Shown in pieces: positions 17,053-25,387 of a stretch of 64,000 nt of DNA (positions are counted from its first letter, which is position 1; every line of letters begins with the position of its first letter). Source of the stretch: Candidatus Bathyarchaeota archaeon (GTDB taxonomy: Archaea; Thermoproteota; Bathyarchaeia; TCS64); the NCBI GenBank assembly GCA_026014815.1, contig JAOZHP010000151.1, forward strand, positions 62,001 to 126,000, written 5' to 3'. The notes beneath the pieces are model-generated. The model worked only from the letters and a program-made list of their open reading frames with translations. It searched no databases and was not told the DNA's origin. A program made the position numbers and the translations under genes.

Positions 17053-18378
17053 GTGGTACTAGAGAACTTGGGCTCCAACCTGTACAACGCCATACAGAAG
17101 ATAATGAAGGCACCAGTGGTAGACGAGGCGCTGGTAAAGGAGCTCATCAAAGACTTCCAGAGAGCGCTGCTCCAGGCAGACGTCAACGTCAGCCTCGTCA
17201 TGGAGTTAAGCCAGAACATACAGAGCCTCGCACTGGACGAGAAACTGCCCCCCGGCATCAGCAGACGTGAGCACCTAATCAAAGTCATCTACGACGAGCT
17301 CACACGATTCGTAGGCAACAAACCGCAAGAACTCAAGATCCAGCCAGGAAAACAGAACGTACTCATGATGGTGGGCATTCAGGGCAGCGGAAAGACCACT
17401 CAAAGCGCCAAGCTAGCCCGCTACTTCCAGAAAAGAGGCTTAAAGGTAGGCCTCATCTGCGCTGATACTTTCAGGCCGGGAGCCTACAATCAACTCAAGC
17501 AGTTAGCTGAGAGTATAAACGTGGACTTTTACGGTGAGCCTGACGCCAAGAACGCCGTGGCTTTAACACGGAGAGCCGTGGAACACTTCAAGGACACTGA
17601 GGTGGTTATCCTAGACACCTCGGGGCGCCACAAAGAGGAGACCAGCCTCATCAAGGAGATGCAGGAGATACAGGTCGTGGCAAAGCCCTATGAGATCATT
17701 CTGGTCCTCGACGGCACGATTGGCCAGCAGGCTACGAGTCAGGCGAAAGCTTTCAACGAGGCTACTGACGTGGGTAGCATAATCGTCTCCAAGCTGGACG
17801 GTACCGCCCGGGGAGGAGGCGCATTAAGCAGTGTGGCTGCCACCGGTGCACCTATCAAGTTCATTGGGACAGGGGAGAAGGTAGACGATCTTGAAGCCTT
17901 CGTGCCCACCAGGTTCATCGGTCGTCTCCTTGGGATGGGTGACATCGAGGGACTCGTGCAGAAAGTCAAGGAAGCTGAGGCACCAGTCTCCGAGAAGGAC
18001 GTTATGTCCATGCTAAGCGGCAAGTTCACGCTCCAAGATATGTACAACCAGTTCGAAGCCATGAGCAACATGGGGCCATTACAGAAGGTAATGAGCATGA
18101 TCCCCGGTTTCAGCTACCAGTTGCCATCTGACGAGATGGAGGACGCTGAGGACCGCCTCGCTAAATACAAAGTGATAATCCAGTCCATGACTCAGAAAGA
18201 GAAGGAGAACCCCAAGACGCTGAACAGCAGCAGGATTAGGCGAGTCGCAAAGGGTAGCGGCACAGAGGAACGAGAAGTAAGAGAACTTATTAAACAGTAT
18301 AATACTATGAGGAAAATGCTCAAACAAATGAAGGGCAGCAGGAGAATGCGTAAGCAAATGCCCTTCCGGTTTGGATGA
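17053..18378 (+). CDS. srp54: Signal recognition particle GTPase SRP54
   Basis: 441 residues. N domain (1-85), G domain (P-loop GIQGSGKTT, DTSGRH, SKLDGTARGGG) and the methionine-rich M domain ending in a basic RRMRKQMPFRFG. Binds signal sequences and 7S RNA at the ribosome. GTG 17053 is preferred to GTG 17044: it gives MVLENLG, the normal beginning, and GGGTGA (17042-17047) lies 5 nt ahead. TATA-like ATTTATATT at 17006-17014. First gene of the block running to 19.9 kb. Confidence 0.95.
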   Translation: MVLENLGSNLYNAIQKIMKAPVVDEALVKELIKDFQRALLQADVNVSLVMELSQNIQSLALDEKLPPGISRREHLIKVIYDELTRFVGNKPQELKIQPGKQNVLMMVGIQGSGKTTQSAKLARYFQKRGLKVGLICADTFRPGAYNQLKQLAESINVDFYGEPDAKNAVALTRRAVEHFKDTEVVILDTSGRHKEETSLIKEMQEIQVVAKPYEIILVLDGTIGQQATSQAKAFNEATDVGSIIVSKLDGTARGGGALSSVAATGAPIKFIGTGEKVDDLEAFVPTRFIGRLLGMGDIEGLVQKVKEAEAPVSEKDVMSMLSGKFTLQDMYNQFEAMSNMGPLQKVMSMIPGFSYQLPSDEMEDAEDRLAKYKVIIQSMTQKEKENPKTLNSSRIRRVAKGSGTEEREVRELIKQYNTMRKMLKQMKGSRRMRKQMPFRFG

Positions 18379-18389
18379 GGAGAAAAACA

Positions 18390-18686
18390 ATGGGAAAAAG
18401 TAGCGGAATACGGAGAAAAAGCAGAGCCGCCATGACGAAACGCGTCAGGGAGAAGGGAAGGCTTCCCCTGAGCAGGCTGCTGACGAAGTACGAGGAAGGC
18501 GAGAAAGTTGTTATTAACATCGACTCAGGCATCCACAAGGCGATACCACATAAGAGGTATCAAGGAAAGGTAGCGACTATTGTGGGAAAGAGGGGACGCG
18601 CATACATCCTTGAGATTCCCCAGAGGAAAACCGTTAAGACTATCATCACCACTCCTGAACACATAAGGAAACACAAGGGATCATAG
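18390..18686 (+). CDS. rpl21e: Ribosomal protein L21e
   Basis: 98 residues from ATG 18390, with GAGGAG (18377-18382) about 7 nt upstream; the ATG-like frame opening at 18375 overlaps srp54 and is less likely. Basic N-terminus (GKSSGIRRKSRAAMTKRVREKG) and the HKRYQGKVATIVGKRGRAY motif are typical. A large-subunit protein. Two bases separate it from rpoF. Confidence 0.95.
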   Translation: MGKSSGIRRKSRAAMTKRVREKGRLPLSRLLTKYEEGEKVVINIDSGIHKAIPHKRYQGKVATIVGKRGRAYILEIPQRKTVKTIITTPEHIRKHKGS

Positions 18687-18688
18687 CC

Positions 18689-19015
18689 ATGTCTGTCACT
18701 GAGAAGAAGGAGATCACTGTATCTGAGGCTAGGAAGCTTTTGATGGATAAGGCCGAGGAGCTGGACCCCCTTCAACGCCGGGTGCTGGAGTACACCATCC
18801 GGTTCAGCAGACTGGATAGCGAGACCGCCAAGAAGCTCGTTGAGGAGCTCATCAAGGAGGCCAACATCGACAGGGGCCTAGCGGTGCAGATAGTGAACAG
18901 TATGCCAAGCAGTGTGCCTGAGATCAGGACCTTCCTAGGTCGGCAGCGGATTATCGCTGAGGACACGCTTAGCAAGATTTTAGGGATAATTGAAAAATAC
19001 CGGGTCGAAGAATAG
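18689..19015 (+). CDS. rpoF: RNA polymerase subunit F (Rpb4-like)
   Basis: 108 residues, all helical. With RpoE it forms the stalk of RNA polymerase. The gene order L21e-RpoF-DUF655 is a known archaeal arrangement and supports the call. Segments TVSEARKLLMD and the C-terminal SKILGIIEKYR fit the family. Begins ATG 18689 directly after rpl21e. Confidence 0.92.
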   Translation: MSVTEKKEITVSEARKLLMDKAEELDPLQRRVLEYTIRFSRLDSETAKKLVEELIKEANIDRGLAVQIVNSMPSSVPEIRTFLGRQRIIAEDTLSKILGIIEKYRVEE

Positions 19016-19048
19016 GTACCCGGGAACACTTCAACGGAGTGAAACGAA

Positions 19049-19615
19049 TTGTATAGAGAGCCTAAGAAATACGAAGAATACGCGTATGTCCTAGACTATC
19101 TGCCTCATGGACGCCCGAGGGCCCCACGTACAAGCCACTCCGCCACTGGGGTAATACAGTTGCTCGGTGAAGACCACTTTACCATCCTTGAGGCTACGCC
19201 TCACAAGGACGCCGATTACAACATCAGGGACAGGATATTCGTTGGGAAGGGAGACAGAGCCCTCGTCGGTCACATCCTGGGGCGTATTACCTTTGAGGAA
19301 CTCACCTCGGCCTCGAAGGCTGAGCTTCAGAGCGTCATCGAGGACATTGTGAGGAACAACGAGAAAAAGTTCGTCGAGTTCATCAACATGAGTCCCAGTC
19401 TCACACCGCGGATGCATTCCCTTGAGTTGATACCCGGTATAGGCAAGCGTCTCATGTTCCAGATGCTTGACCTCAGGGAGCGGTACCCTTTTGAGAGCTT
19501 CGAGGACTTGAAGGAACGGGTTAACCTGTCTGACCCTGTGAAGCTGATCTCTAGGCGTATCATGAAGGAGCTTAGCGAGGAAGAGAAATACTATCTTTTC
19601 GTCAGGCCTATGTAG
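19049..19615 (+). CDS. DUF655 protein (OB fold plus helix-hairpin-helix)
   Basis: 188 residues. The start YEEYAYVLDYLPHG and the helix-hairpin-helix LELIPGIGKRLMFQMLDLRERYPFESFEDLKERV are characteristic of DUF655, a predicted RNA/DNA-binding protein that regularly follows rpoF in archaea. TTG start with GGAGTGA about 8 nt upstream. The KsgA dimethyladenosine transferase often found next is absent here. Confidence 0.92.
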   Translation: MYREPKKYEEYAYVLDYLPHGRPRAPRTSHSATGVIQLLGEDHFTILEATPHKDADYNIRDRIFVGKGDRALVGHILGRITFEELTSASKAELQSVIEDIVRNNEKKFVEFINMSPSLTPRMHSLELIPGIGKRLMFQMLDLRERYPFESFEDLKERVNLSDPVKLISRRIMKELSEEEKYYLFVRPM

Positions 19616-19663
19616 GGTCATAAAGCTTTCAAGCACCCTTGATCACTATTTTTCTTGATAGCG

Positions 19664-19852
19664 ATGCTTGAGAATCTGGTTTTATTCGTTCTCATAGCTG
19701 TCTCTCTGGTAATGGTTGTTTTGATGGTGAGGATTATGAGTCAGAAACCTGCCTCAAGGCCACCGCCTCCCCCTCCTCCACCTAAGGAAACACCGGTTGT
19801 ACAGGAGGATGAGGAACGAGAAGAGGAGAAACCCGCTGTTGTGCCGGGTTAA
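19664..19852 (+). CDS. Small single-pass membrane protein with Pro-rich and acidic tail
   Basis: 62 residues from ATG 19664 (TTG 19655 is an alternative). Residues 2-24 are a membrane anchor (ENLVLFVLIAVSLVMVVLMV). Then come eight consecutive prolines and an acidic stretch (EDEEREEEKP). The order anchor, Pro spacer, acidic tail is orderly and the gene lies in the information-processing block on the same strand. Family not recognised; it might tether a partner to the membrane (inference). Confidence 0.55.
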   Translation: MLENLVLFVLIAVSLVMVVLMVRIMSQKPASRPPPPPPPPKETPVVQEDEEREEEKPAVVPG

Positions 19853-19904
19853 CGGCTTGTCGTGGCTGGGTTTTGCATTATCTTTTTAAGAATCTACTCG
19901 GGCT

Positions 19905-20417
19905 ATGTGGTGGGACAAAGCAATGAATGCTAGCAATTTCAGGTCAAAGAAGAACATGGCTTACACTAGACGCAAGTACATGGGCGGTATCCCTGGCAGC
20001 AAGATCGTGAAGTTCACGATGGGGAATCCTAGCCGGGAGTACACTCACAGGCTTGAGCTTATCAGCCTCAAGTACGCTCAGATTCGTCACAACGCATTGG
20101 AGTCAGCGAGGATCGCAGCTAACAGGGTCTTGGAGAAGAACGTGGGCAGGGAGGCTTTCCTGCTGAAGATTATTCCTTACCCTCATAACATCATCAGGGA
20201 GCACAAGCGTGTTAATGTGGCTCAAGCCGACCGTTTCCAAGAGGGAATGGCGAGGGCTTACGGTAAGCCCATGGCGGTGGCTGCGAGGATAAAGCAGCGC
20301 TCACCGATCATCATCGCTGAGGTGGACGCGGAGCACCTTGATTTCGCTAAGGAGGCTTTGAAGCGTGCCGGCGCCAAGTTCCCTGTGACGACGAAGGTCA
20401 TCACAACTCAGCAGTAA
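19905..20417 (+). CDS. rpl10e: Ribosomal protein L10e (uL16)
   Basis: 170 residues. YTRRKYMGGIPGSKIVKFTMGN and RIAANRVLEKNVGREAFLLKIIPYPHNIIREHK are family signatures; it lies near the peptidyl-transferase centre. The first 20 residues are unusual, and ATG 19923 is a possible alternative start. A TTTTTAAG box at 19882-19889 suggests a short leader. Downstream is dph2. Confidence 0.93.
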   Translation: MWWDKAMNASNFRSKKNMAYTRRKYMGGIPGSKIVKFTMGNPSREYTHRLELISLKYAQIRHNALESARIAANRVLEKNVGREAFLLKIIPYPHNIIREHKRVNVAQADRFQEGMARAYGKPMAVAARIKQRSPIIIAEVDAEHLDFAKEALKRAGAKFPVTTKVITTQQ

Positions 20418-20454
20418 GTTTTCTTAACTATCCTTCCTATTCATTCTGGGTCCA

Positions 20455-21465
20455 GTGAGTCAATTGTATCACCTTGAGTTAGAGAAAGTACGTGACGAGA
20501 TTACTCGTCGTGGAGCGAGACGTGTCTTGCTCCAGCTGCCTGATGGTATGAGACCTTTTGCGTATCAGATGGTGAAGGCGCTGAAGGAGAGCACAGGGGC
20601 ACACATCATGTTGTCCGGGGATTCTTGTTACGGTGCATGTGACCTAGCGTCTAGACAGGCATTGGAGGTAGACGCTGACTTGTTGGTTCATTATGGGCAC
20701 GCTGAGATGGTTCAGGAGAGGGATGTGCCTGTGCTTTATGTTCACGCTGAGGTCGATGTGGACGCCGTGAAGCTCGTTGAGGAAGCGACTCAATTCTTGA
20801 AAGAGTGGAACAGCGTCGGGCTCGTCACTACGATCCAGCATGTTCATCAGGTGGACGAGTTAAGGGATGAGCTGAGGAAACGGGGATTCGAGGTCCATGT
20901 GGGGGAGGGAGGCGGAAAGACACCGTATCCGGGTCAGATTCTTGGATGTTACTATCTGACTGCTCAAAAAGTGATGGATGATGTGGAGGTGTACTTGTAT
21001 GTCGGTGGAGGCCAGTTTCATCCTTCGGGCTTGATTCTGAGCACCGGTAAGCCTGTGGTTATCGCTAACCCTTACACTGCTTCGGTGACGTTGAAGACTG
21101 AGGATGATCTGATGCAGCTTGCCAAGAAACGTATGGCTGAGATCACCGCGACAAGGAACGCGAAGAGGATAGGAGTCATTGTTTCGTCGAAACCTGGTCA
21201 GGGCTCGCTGCCTATAGCTATGGAACTTGAGAAGAGGTTCACCAAGAAGGGCTACGAGGCTGTCATCATTTATCTTGATGAGGTTCGGCCAGAACATCTG
21301 AATAACGTCGTGGAGCCGGAGGCGTTTGTGAACACTGCGTGCCCACGGATAGCGATTGACGGCATTATGGGGATCGACAGGCCAATGCTGTCGGTGCAGG
21401 AAGCCGAGGTGGTTCTTGGTGACCGGCGGTGGGAGGACATGTGGGGCCAAGGCTACTTGGGGTAA
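20455..21465 (+). CDS. dph2: Diphthamide synthase subunit Dph2
   Basis: 336 residues. Transfers the aminocarboxypropyl group of SAM to the histidine of elongation factor 2, the first step to diphthamide. Archaeal Dph2 is a homodimer with a three-cysteine [4Fe-4S] site, and candidates are all present: C58 (or C62) in GDSCYGAC, C165 in GQILGCYY and C296 in NTACPRIAID. GTG start at 20455. Followed by about 120 non-coding bases and csl4. Confidence 0.93.
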   Translation: MSQLYHLELEKVRDEITRRGARRVLLQLPDGMRPFAYQMVKALKESTGAHIMLSGDSCYGACDLASRQALEVDADLLVHYGHAEMVQERDVPVLYVHAEVDVDAVKLVEEATQFLKEWNSVGLVTTIQHVHQVDELRDELRKRGFEVHVGEGGGKTPYPGQILGCYYLTAQKVMDDVEVYLYVGGGQFHPSGLILSTGKPVVIANPYTASVTLKTEDDLMQLAKKRMAEITATRNAKRIGVIVSSKPGQGSLPIAMELEKRFTKKGYEAVIIYLDEVRPEHLNNVVEPEAFVNTACPRIAIDGIMGIDRPMLSVQEAEVVLGDRRWEDMWGQGYLG

Positions 21466-21538
21466 CCGCTGGGTTTATTACGACGCGTTCGCTTAGATGC
21501 TCCGATCGCTTACGATCATTTCACACTCAACAAAGGAA

Positions 21539-21559
21539 TCCCGGGGAACCAAACCGGGA
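21539..21559 (+). terminator. GC-rich hairpin between dph2 and csl4
   Basis: TCCCGG (21539-21544) and CCGGGA (21554-21559) are exact complements with a 9-nt loop. It may be a transcript end or a leader structure for csl4; no T tract follows, so its role is open. Confidence 0.3.
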
Positions 21560-21586
21560 AGAATCATAGATTAGAAGGTAAATGAG

Positions 21587-22165
21587 ATGGCGAAGGAGCC
21601 GAAGATAGAGGAGAGAGAGGTTTTCCCCGGCGAGAAGCTGGCTGTTATTGAGGAGTATAATGACGGTAAGGGTACGTACCAGCTTGACGGTGATGTAAGA
21701 TCAAGTGAGATTGGCGCCACCAAGCACGTGGAGGTCTCAAGGTCAGTGCTTGTTAGGAAGAAGACGCCACAGATTCTCGTGCCCAAGGAGGGCATGGAGG
21801 TGGTGGCTCAGGTGGGCTCTGTGGTTCGTCGTGACGCCCGCGTGAACATCTTTATGCTTGACGGTCACCACGTACACCCCGCCTACACCGGTGTGGTTCA
21901 TATCAGTGATATCAGCAGGGACTATGTGAAGAACATCGATCTGGCTCTGCGTAACGGTGATATCATCAAGGGCAAGATCGTTAACACCAGGAACAGGCTT
22001 AACCAGATGACTCTGGGGGGCTCGGAGTACGGTGTTATATACGCGTATTGTAGCAGGTGTGGCGGTGTCCTTGAGTATCAGCAGGGTAGGCTGACGTGCC
22101 CGGATTGTGGAAGGATCGAGAGGCGTAAGACAGCGCGGAGTTATGGTAAGGAGGATTTGACGTGA
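21587..22165 (+). CDS. csl4: Exosome subunit Csl4
   Basis: 192 residues: N-terminal domain with VFPGEKLAVIEEYNDGKGTY, an S1 RNA-binding domain (about 70-145), and a C-terminal zinc ribbon CSRCGGVLEYQQ...CPDCGRIERR. It caps the archaeal RNA exosome. The gene overlaps rpoL by 4 bases (GTGA), so translation is coupled. Confidence 0.93.
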   Translation: MAKEPKIEEREVFPGEKLAVIEEYNDGKGTYQLDGDVRSSEIGATKHVEVSRSVLVRKKTPQILVPKEGMEVVAQVGSVVRRDARVNIFMLDGHHVHPAYTGVVHISDISRDYVKNIDLALRNGDIIKGKIVNTRNRLNQMTLGGSEYGVIYAYCSRCGGVLEYQQGRLTCPDCGRIERRKTARSYGKEDLT

Positions 22166-22452
22166 AGATTAACGTGACAATAGTGGAGGACAAATACATG
22201 GAGATGGAGTTCAGCGGTGAGAGTCATACGTTGCTGAACCTTGTGCAGAGTAACCTACTTGAGAATTCCAATGTTGAGATGGCTGGGTACAGTCAGGCTC
22301 ACCCTCTCATGGCTCGGAGCAAGCTGTACGTGAAGCTGAAGAGAGGTAAGAGGCATCTGGATGCCATCAAGAAGGCCGCTGCTCGGGCGGATGGTAAGCT
22401 TGACAAGTTCCTCAGCGAGTTCGAGAAGAGCTTGGCGAAGTTCAAAGCTTAA
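22162..22452 (+). CDS. rpoL: RNA polymerase subunit L (Rpb11-like)
   Basis: 96 residues. The segment FSGESHTLLNLVQSNLLEN is the family's dimerisation motif with RpoD, and the C-terminal half is a long helix. GTG start inside the end of csl4. Csl4-RpoL is a recurring archaeal gene pair. Confidence 0.92.
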   Translation: MKINVTIVEDKYMEMEFSGESHTLLNLVQSNLLENSNVEMAGYSQAHPLMARSKLYVKLKRGKRHLDAIKKAAARADGKLDKFLSEFEKSLAKFKA

Positions 22453-22483
22453 CTTTTATTTCACCCATTTATTATTGGGGCTG

Positions 22484-22963
22484 TTGGGGCTGACACGGAT
22501 CCGTCAGGTGAAGAAGGAGATCAGGGTTCTCGGCATAGCCGTGAAGAATGCGTGTTCTGGTTTTGTCGTGGTGGGTGTCGTTTACCGTGGAAGGCTTGCA
22601 GTTGACGGTGTCATAAGCTGCCTGACAGAGTCCCATGAGTTGACGGATGCCATCGTTGGGATGGTTGTCTCTTCTCGGCACCTTAACCAGATTCGGGTGA
22701 TAATCCTTGACGTTGATTGCCTGCCTGAGGTGGTTTCCGTTGATCCTTTCAGGCTCGCTGAGGGTGTTGGGAAGCCTGTGCTGTTGTTACAGGATGCGCC
22801 TGTTGCTGTTGATGAGCGTTTCATGTTTATGTGGGGTGGGCGGTGGGTGACGTGTGTTGGATTGGTGGAGGGTGACGCGTCACGTGTGCTGGATGTCTCC
22901 GGTTTTGATGGTGTGGTTGAGGCGCTGCGGGTGGCTTCACTTGTAGTTGACGGTATCTGTTGA
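22484..22963 (+). CDS. DUF99 family protein
   Basis: About 159 residues. VKKEIRVLGIA, VVGVVYRGRLAVDGV and HLNQIRVIILD match DUF99, a family related in fold to endonuclease V and often found beside csl4/rpoL. The catalytic state is not known. The start is uncertain: TTG 22484, TTG 22475 and GTG 22508 are all in frame. The longer frame opening at 22361 lies inside rpoL and is rejected. Confidence 0.75.
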   Translation: MGLTRIRQVKKEIRVLGIAVKNACSGFVVVGVVYRGRLAVDGVISCLTESHELTDAIVGMVVSSRHLNQIRVIILDVDCLPEVVSVDPFRLAEGVGKPVLLLQDAPVAVDERFMFMWGGRWVTCVGLVEGDASRVLDVSGFDGVVEALRVASLVVDGIC

Positions 22964-23027
22964 TCTGTGGTACGTAAGGTTTAAAAACTACTTTTTACGG
23001 TTATGGAGCGGACGGAGGCTAATAGGA

Positions 23028-23348
23028 CTGAAGTTTTGTTCAGAGTGCGGCGCGTTCTGTGAGACGGATACTGGTAAGAAGTGTTACGTTTGCCCCAAGT
23101 GTGGGTGGGAGGCGCCTCTGGAGCAGTCTATAACTATTAGCCGTAACAACGATGAGCCTGAGAAGATTATCGTGGTTGGTAAGAAGGAGCGTCAGCTTAG
23201 CACGTTGCCTAAGACGAAGGCCAAGTGCCCGAAATGTGATGGGAATGAGGCTTTCTGGTGGATGATCCAGACTAGGAGCATCGATGAGAGTATGACTCAG
23301 TTTTATCGGTGTACCAAGTGTGGTCATACTTGGCGTGACTATAGTTAA
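23028..23348 (+). CDS. tfs: Transcript-cleavage factor TFS, apparently starting at CTG
   Basis: 106 residues. N-terminal zinc ribbon (C4, C7, C22, C25) and C-terminal TFIIS-type ribbon (CPKCDGNEAFWW...YRCTKCGHTW) with the acidic DE pair in RSIDESMTQFYRC that stimulates RNA cleavage in backtracked polymerase. The family begins M-K-F-C. Here that lysine is preceded by CTG (23028-23030), with GGAGG at 23014-23018, and there is no ATG, GTG or TTG in frame after the TATA-like GTTTAAAAA (22979-22987). The long frame opening at 22947 would begin upstream of that promoter. Confidence 0.88.
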   Translation: MKFCSECGAFCETDTGKKCYVCPKCGWEAPLEQSITISRNNDEPEKIIVVGKKERQLSTLPKTKAKCPKCDGNEAFWWMIQTRSIDESMTQFYRCTKCGHTWRDYS

Positions 23349-23418
23349 TCAATCACTTTTTATTTGCTTGTGTCGTTTTAGGTTCAGCATCATTGATTAT
23401 TGATTGAGGAAAATAGCA

Positions 23419-24171
23419 GTGTTTGAGGTTGAAGTTTCGAGGATTGATCCGTTCAGGAACCTTGTGAAGGCTCTGAGCGTTATTGTCGAGGAGGGTACGT
23501 TCACTATGAATGAGGCGCAGCTGAAGCTGCTGGCGATGGATCCGAGTCACGTTGCCATGGTGGATTTTGAGTTGCCCAGCGAGTTCTTTGACAGCTACAA
23601 GTGTGAAGGGGAGCCCAAGCTTAGTATCAATATCAAGGAGTTCCTCCGTTTCTTGGACCGTGTGGAGAGGGATGAGCAGGTAAGGATCGTGTTGAACAAG
23701 GAGAAGGCTCGGCTGGTGATTCACTGTAAGAGGGGGGGTCATAGTAGGCGTTTCGAGATGCCTATCTTGGAGCCGCTGGATGAGGAGGTTCCTCAGCCTA
23801 AGATCTTCTTTAAGGCGAAGGCGAGGTTGACGACGGCTGCGCTGCGGATGGCTATCCGGGACGCTAATCTGGTGAGTGAGCATGTCAGGGTGGAGGTGGA
23901 CGCTGACTTGTTCAAGATTAACGCTGAGGGTGATATGGGAGCGTCGTTCAGTGAGTGGGAGGCTGATAGCGATGACTTGCTTGAGTTGAAGGTGGAAGAG
24001 GTGAGTAACGCTACTTTTACTTTGAGTTATCTGCAGGATATCGCGAACGCTGCGGGTGGCGTCAGTGAGGTTGCGACTCTTGAGTTGAGCACTGATATGC
24101 CTATTAAGATGGATTTTGAGATTCCTCAGGGTCGTCTTATCTATTATCTTGCCCCCTGTATAGGGGTTTAA
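23419..24171 (+). CDS. pcn: Sliding clamp PCNA
   Basis: 250 residues from GTG 23419 (MFEVEVSRIDPFRNLVKALS), with GAGGA at 23406-23410; TTG 23404 would add five residues. Two repeated clamp domains; LKLLAMDPSHVAMVDFELPS and the C-terminal DMPIKMDFEIPQGRLIYYLAPCIG are family signatures. The trimer encircles DNA and holds polymerase, FEN-1 and ligase; FEN-1 in this window carries a matching PCNA-binding peptide. Confidence 0.95.
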   Translation: MFEVEVSRIDPFRNLVKALSVIVEEGTFTMNEAQLKLLAMDPSHVAMVDFELPSEFFDSYKCEGEPKLSINIKEFLRFLDRVERDEQVRIVLNKEKARLVIHCKRGGHSRRFEMPILEPLDEEVPQPKIFFKAKARLTTAALRMAIRDANLVSEHVRVEVDADLFKINAEGDMGASFSEWEADSDDLLELKVEEVSNATFTLSYLQDIANAAGGVSEVATLELSTDMPIKMDFEIPQGRLIYYLAPCIGV

Positions 24172-24261
24172 CCCTCTTTTTCCGCTTCAAGTTACTTGGT
24201 ATATTGCGAAAAAAAAATTTATCCCGGTTTCCGGCCTAGTGTTTTTGGTGTATATAACACA

Positions 24262-24284
24262 GGGGGTGTCCGTCGTCGTCATTA
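24262..24284 (-). repeat. 23-nt inverted repeat, copy 2
   Basis: Exact reverse complement of 12920-12942. It lies just after a TATATA stretch (24251-24256) and ends 84 nt before the AbrB-like gene start, nearly the same spacing as copy 1 has to its gene. Confidence 0.85.
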
Positions 24285-24368
24285 GGAAATGTGATCCAGC
24301 TTTGTTTTACTTTTGGTTTTTCGTAGGGATAATATGATTCTTGTTTTACTTTATTGGTGGTGTTTTAC

Positions 24369-24611
24369 GTGGCTTCCGAGGTTAGGCTGAGTAGCAAGTA
24401 CCGGGTGGTGATCCCTCAGGCGGTCCGGGAGAAACTTGGTCTCTGTAAGGGGGATACATTGATCGTGGATGTAGATGGTGATACTATAAGGCTGCGTAAG
24501 AGACCTGAGAGCTTCACAGATTATGGTCGTGGTCTTCATAGAGATGTCTGGGACGGCGTGGACTCTAAGCGATATCTAAGTGAGCTGAGGACCGAGTGGG
24601 AGTTACTATAG
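24369..24611 (+). CDS. AbrB/SpoVT-type DNA-binding protein, VapB-like
   Basis: 80 residues from GTG 24369 (MASEVRLSSKYRVVIP), with GGTGG 8 nt upstream. The first 45 residues are a swapped-hairpin AbrB domain (SSKYRVVIPQAVREKLGLCKGDTLIVDVDGDTIRLRK). The tail SKRYLSELRTEWELL would normally bind a PIN-domain toxin. No toxin gene follows, so it is either an orphan antitoxin or a stand-alone regulator. Confidence 0.8.
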   Translation: MASEVRLSSKYRVVIPQAVREKLGLCKGDTLIVDVDGDTIRLRKRPESFTDYGRGLHRDVWDGVDSKRYLSELRTEWELL

Positions 24612-24678
24612 TAGAGATTCTAATGGAAACTTGACGGATTTCAGATACGTATTCCCTTAATGTAGTGTTCTCGGCTTG

Positions 24679-24716
24679 TGACACGCGTTTTTGCTATGAA
24701 TGACATGCGTTTTTGC
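24679..24716. repeat. Short tandem direct repeat
   Basis: TGACACGCGTTTTTGC (24679-24694) recurs with one change as TGACATGCGTTTTTGC (24701-24716), 22 bp apart, i.e. two helical turns. Possible regulator half-sites upstream of the cupin gene. Confidence 0.45.
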
Positions 24717-24848
24717 GTAGATTGAGATCCATTCTGAGGGTTTCTGAGGCTCTTTTCGATTGGAGAGGCTTGTTTTTCGGTTTGTTTGGTTAACCCCCCC
24801 CCTTCCCCCTATATGTATGCTTTTTTGTTGGGTGGGTGTTGTTTACTT

Positions 24849-25253
24849 ATGGTTGATGGCTTCGTATCTATGCGTCTGGGTGCCGGGGTTGATGAGGTTG
24901 CCCCTGATGGCTCCGAGATAAGGCTGCTCCCATGTGTGAATGGAGGGAGCATGGTTCACTGCACGCTGCCCGTGGGGAGGGTCTCGTTGGCGGTGAGGCA
25001 CCGGACAGTGGAGGAGATCTGGTATGTCCTCAGGGGAAGAGGTGAGGTGTGGAGAAGGATGGGAGAAGTAGAGGAGGTGGTGCCGGTGGAGCCAGGGATG
25101 TCGCTGGTCGTCCCTGTTGGGACGTGTTTCCAGTTCAGAACCACCGGTGTGGAGCCCCTGCGCCTCATAATCGTCACCATGCCACCGTGGCCAGGAGAGG
25201 ATGAGGCAGAAAGAGTGCCGGGTTATTGGCTGGGGGTGAATTCTGGTCAATAG
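24849..25253 (+). CDS. Cupin-domain protein
   Basis: 134 residues from ATG 24849; the frame opens earlier through a C-rich tract and is unlikely to be translated. RHRTVEEIWYVLRGRGEVWRR is cupin motif 1 (metal ligands H and E) and GMSLVVPVGTCFQFRTTG motif 2, with cysteine in place of the usual histidine. A small metal-binding beta-barrel, perhaps an isomerase or sensor; no substrate can be named. Confidence 0.75.
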   Translation: MVDGFVSMRLGAGVDEVAPDGSEIRLLPCVNGGSMVHCTLPVGRVSLAVRHRTVEEIWYVLRGRGEVWRRMGEVEEVVPVEPGMSLVVPVGTCFQFRTTGVEPLRLIIVTMPPWPGEDEAERVPGYWLGVNSGQ

Positions 25254-25387
25254 CTGCTATTTTTCCATCTGCTAATTTATTTTTTTTGGCTTGATGATGT
25301 TGTGGTAGTCATAGTTGTTTCTCTGGAACCTGTTGTACTCTGTTCCTGTGTGCGTTTAATCCATTATCGTAGTGTGTTACGTAAATG

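Noticed and set aside
20860-21450. 196-codon minus-strand open frame
   Set aside because: Antisense to dph2, whose catalytic cysteines are all present in the plus-strand frame.
22361-22474. Upstream extension of the DUF99 frame
   Set aside because: It overlaps rpoL in another frame; homology begins only at about 22490.
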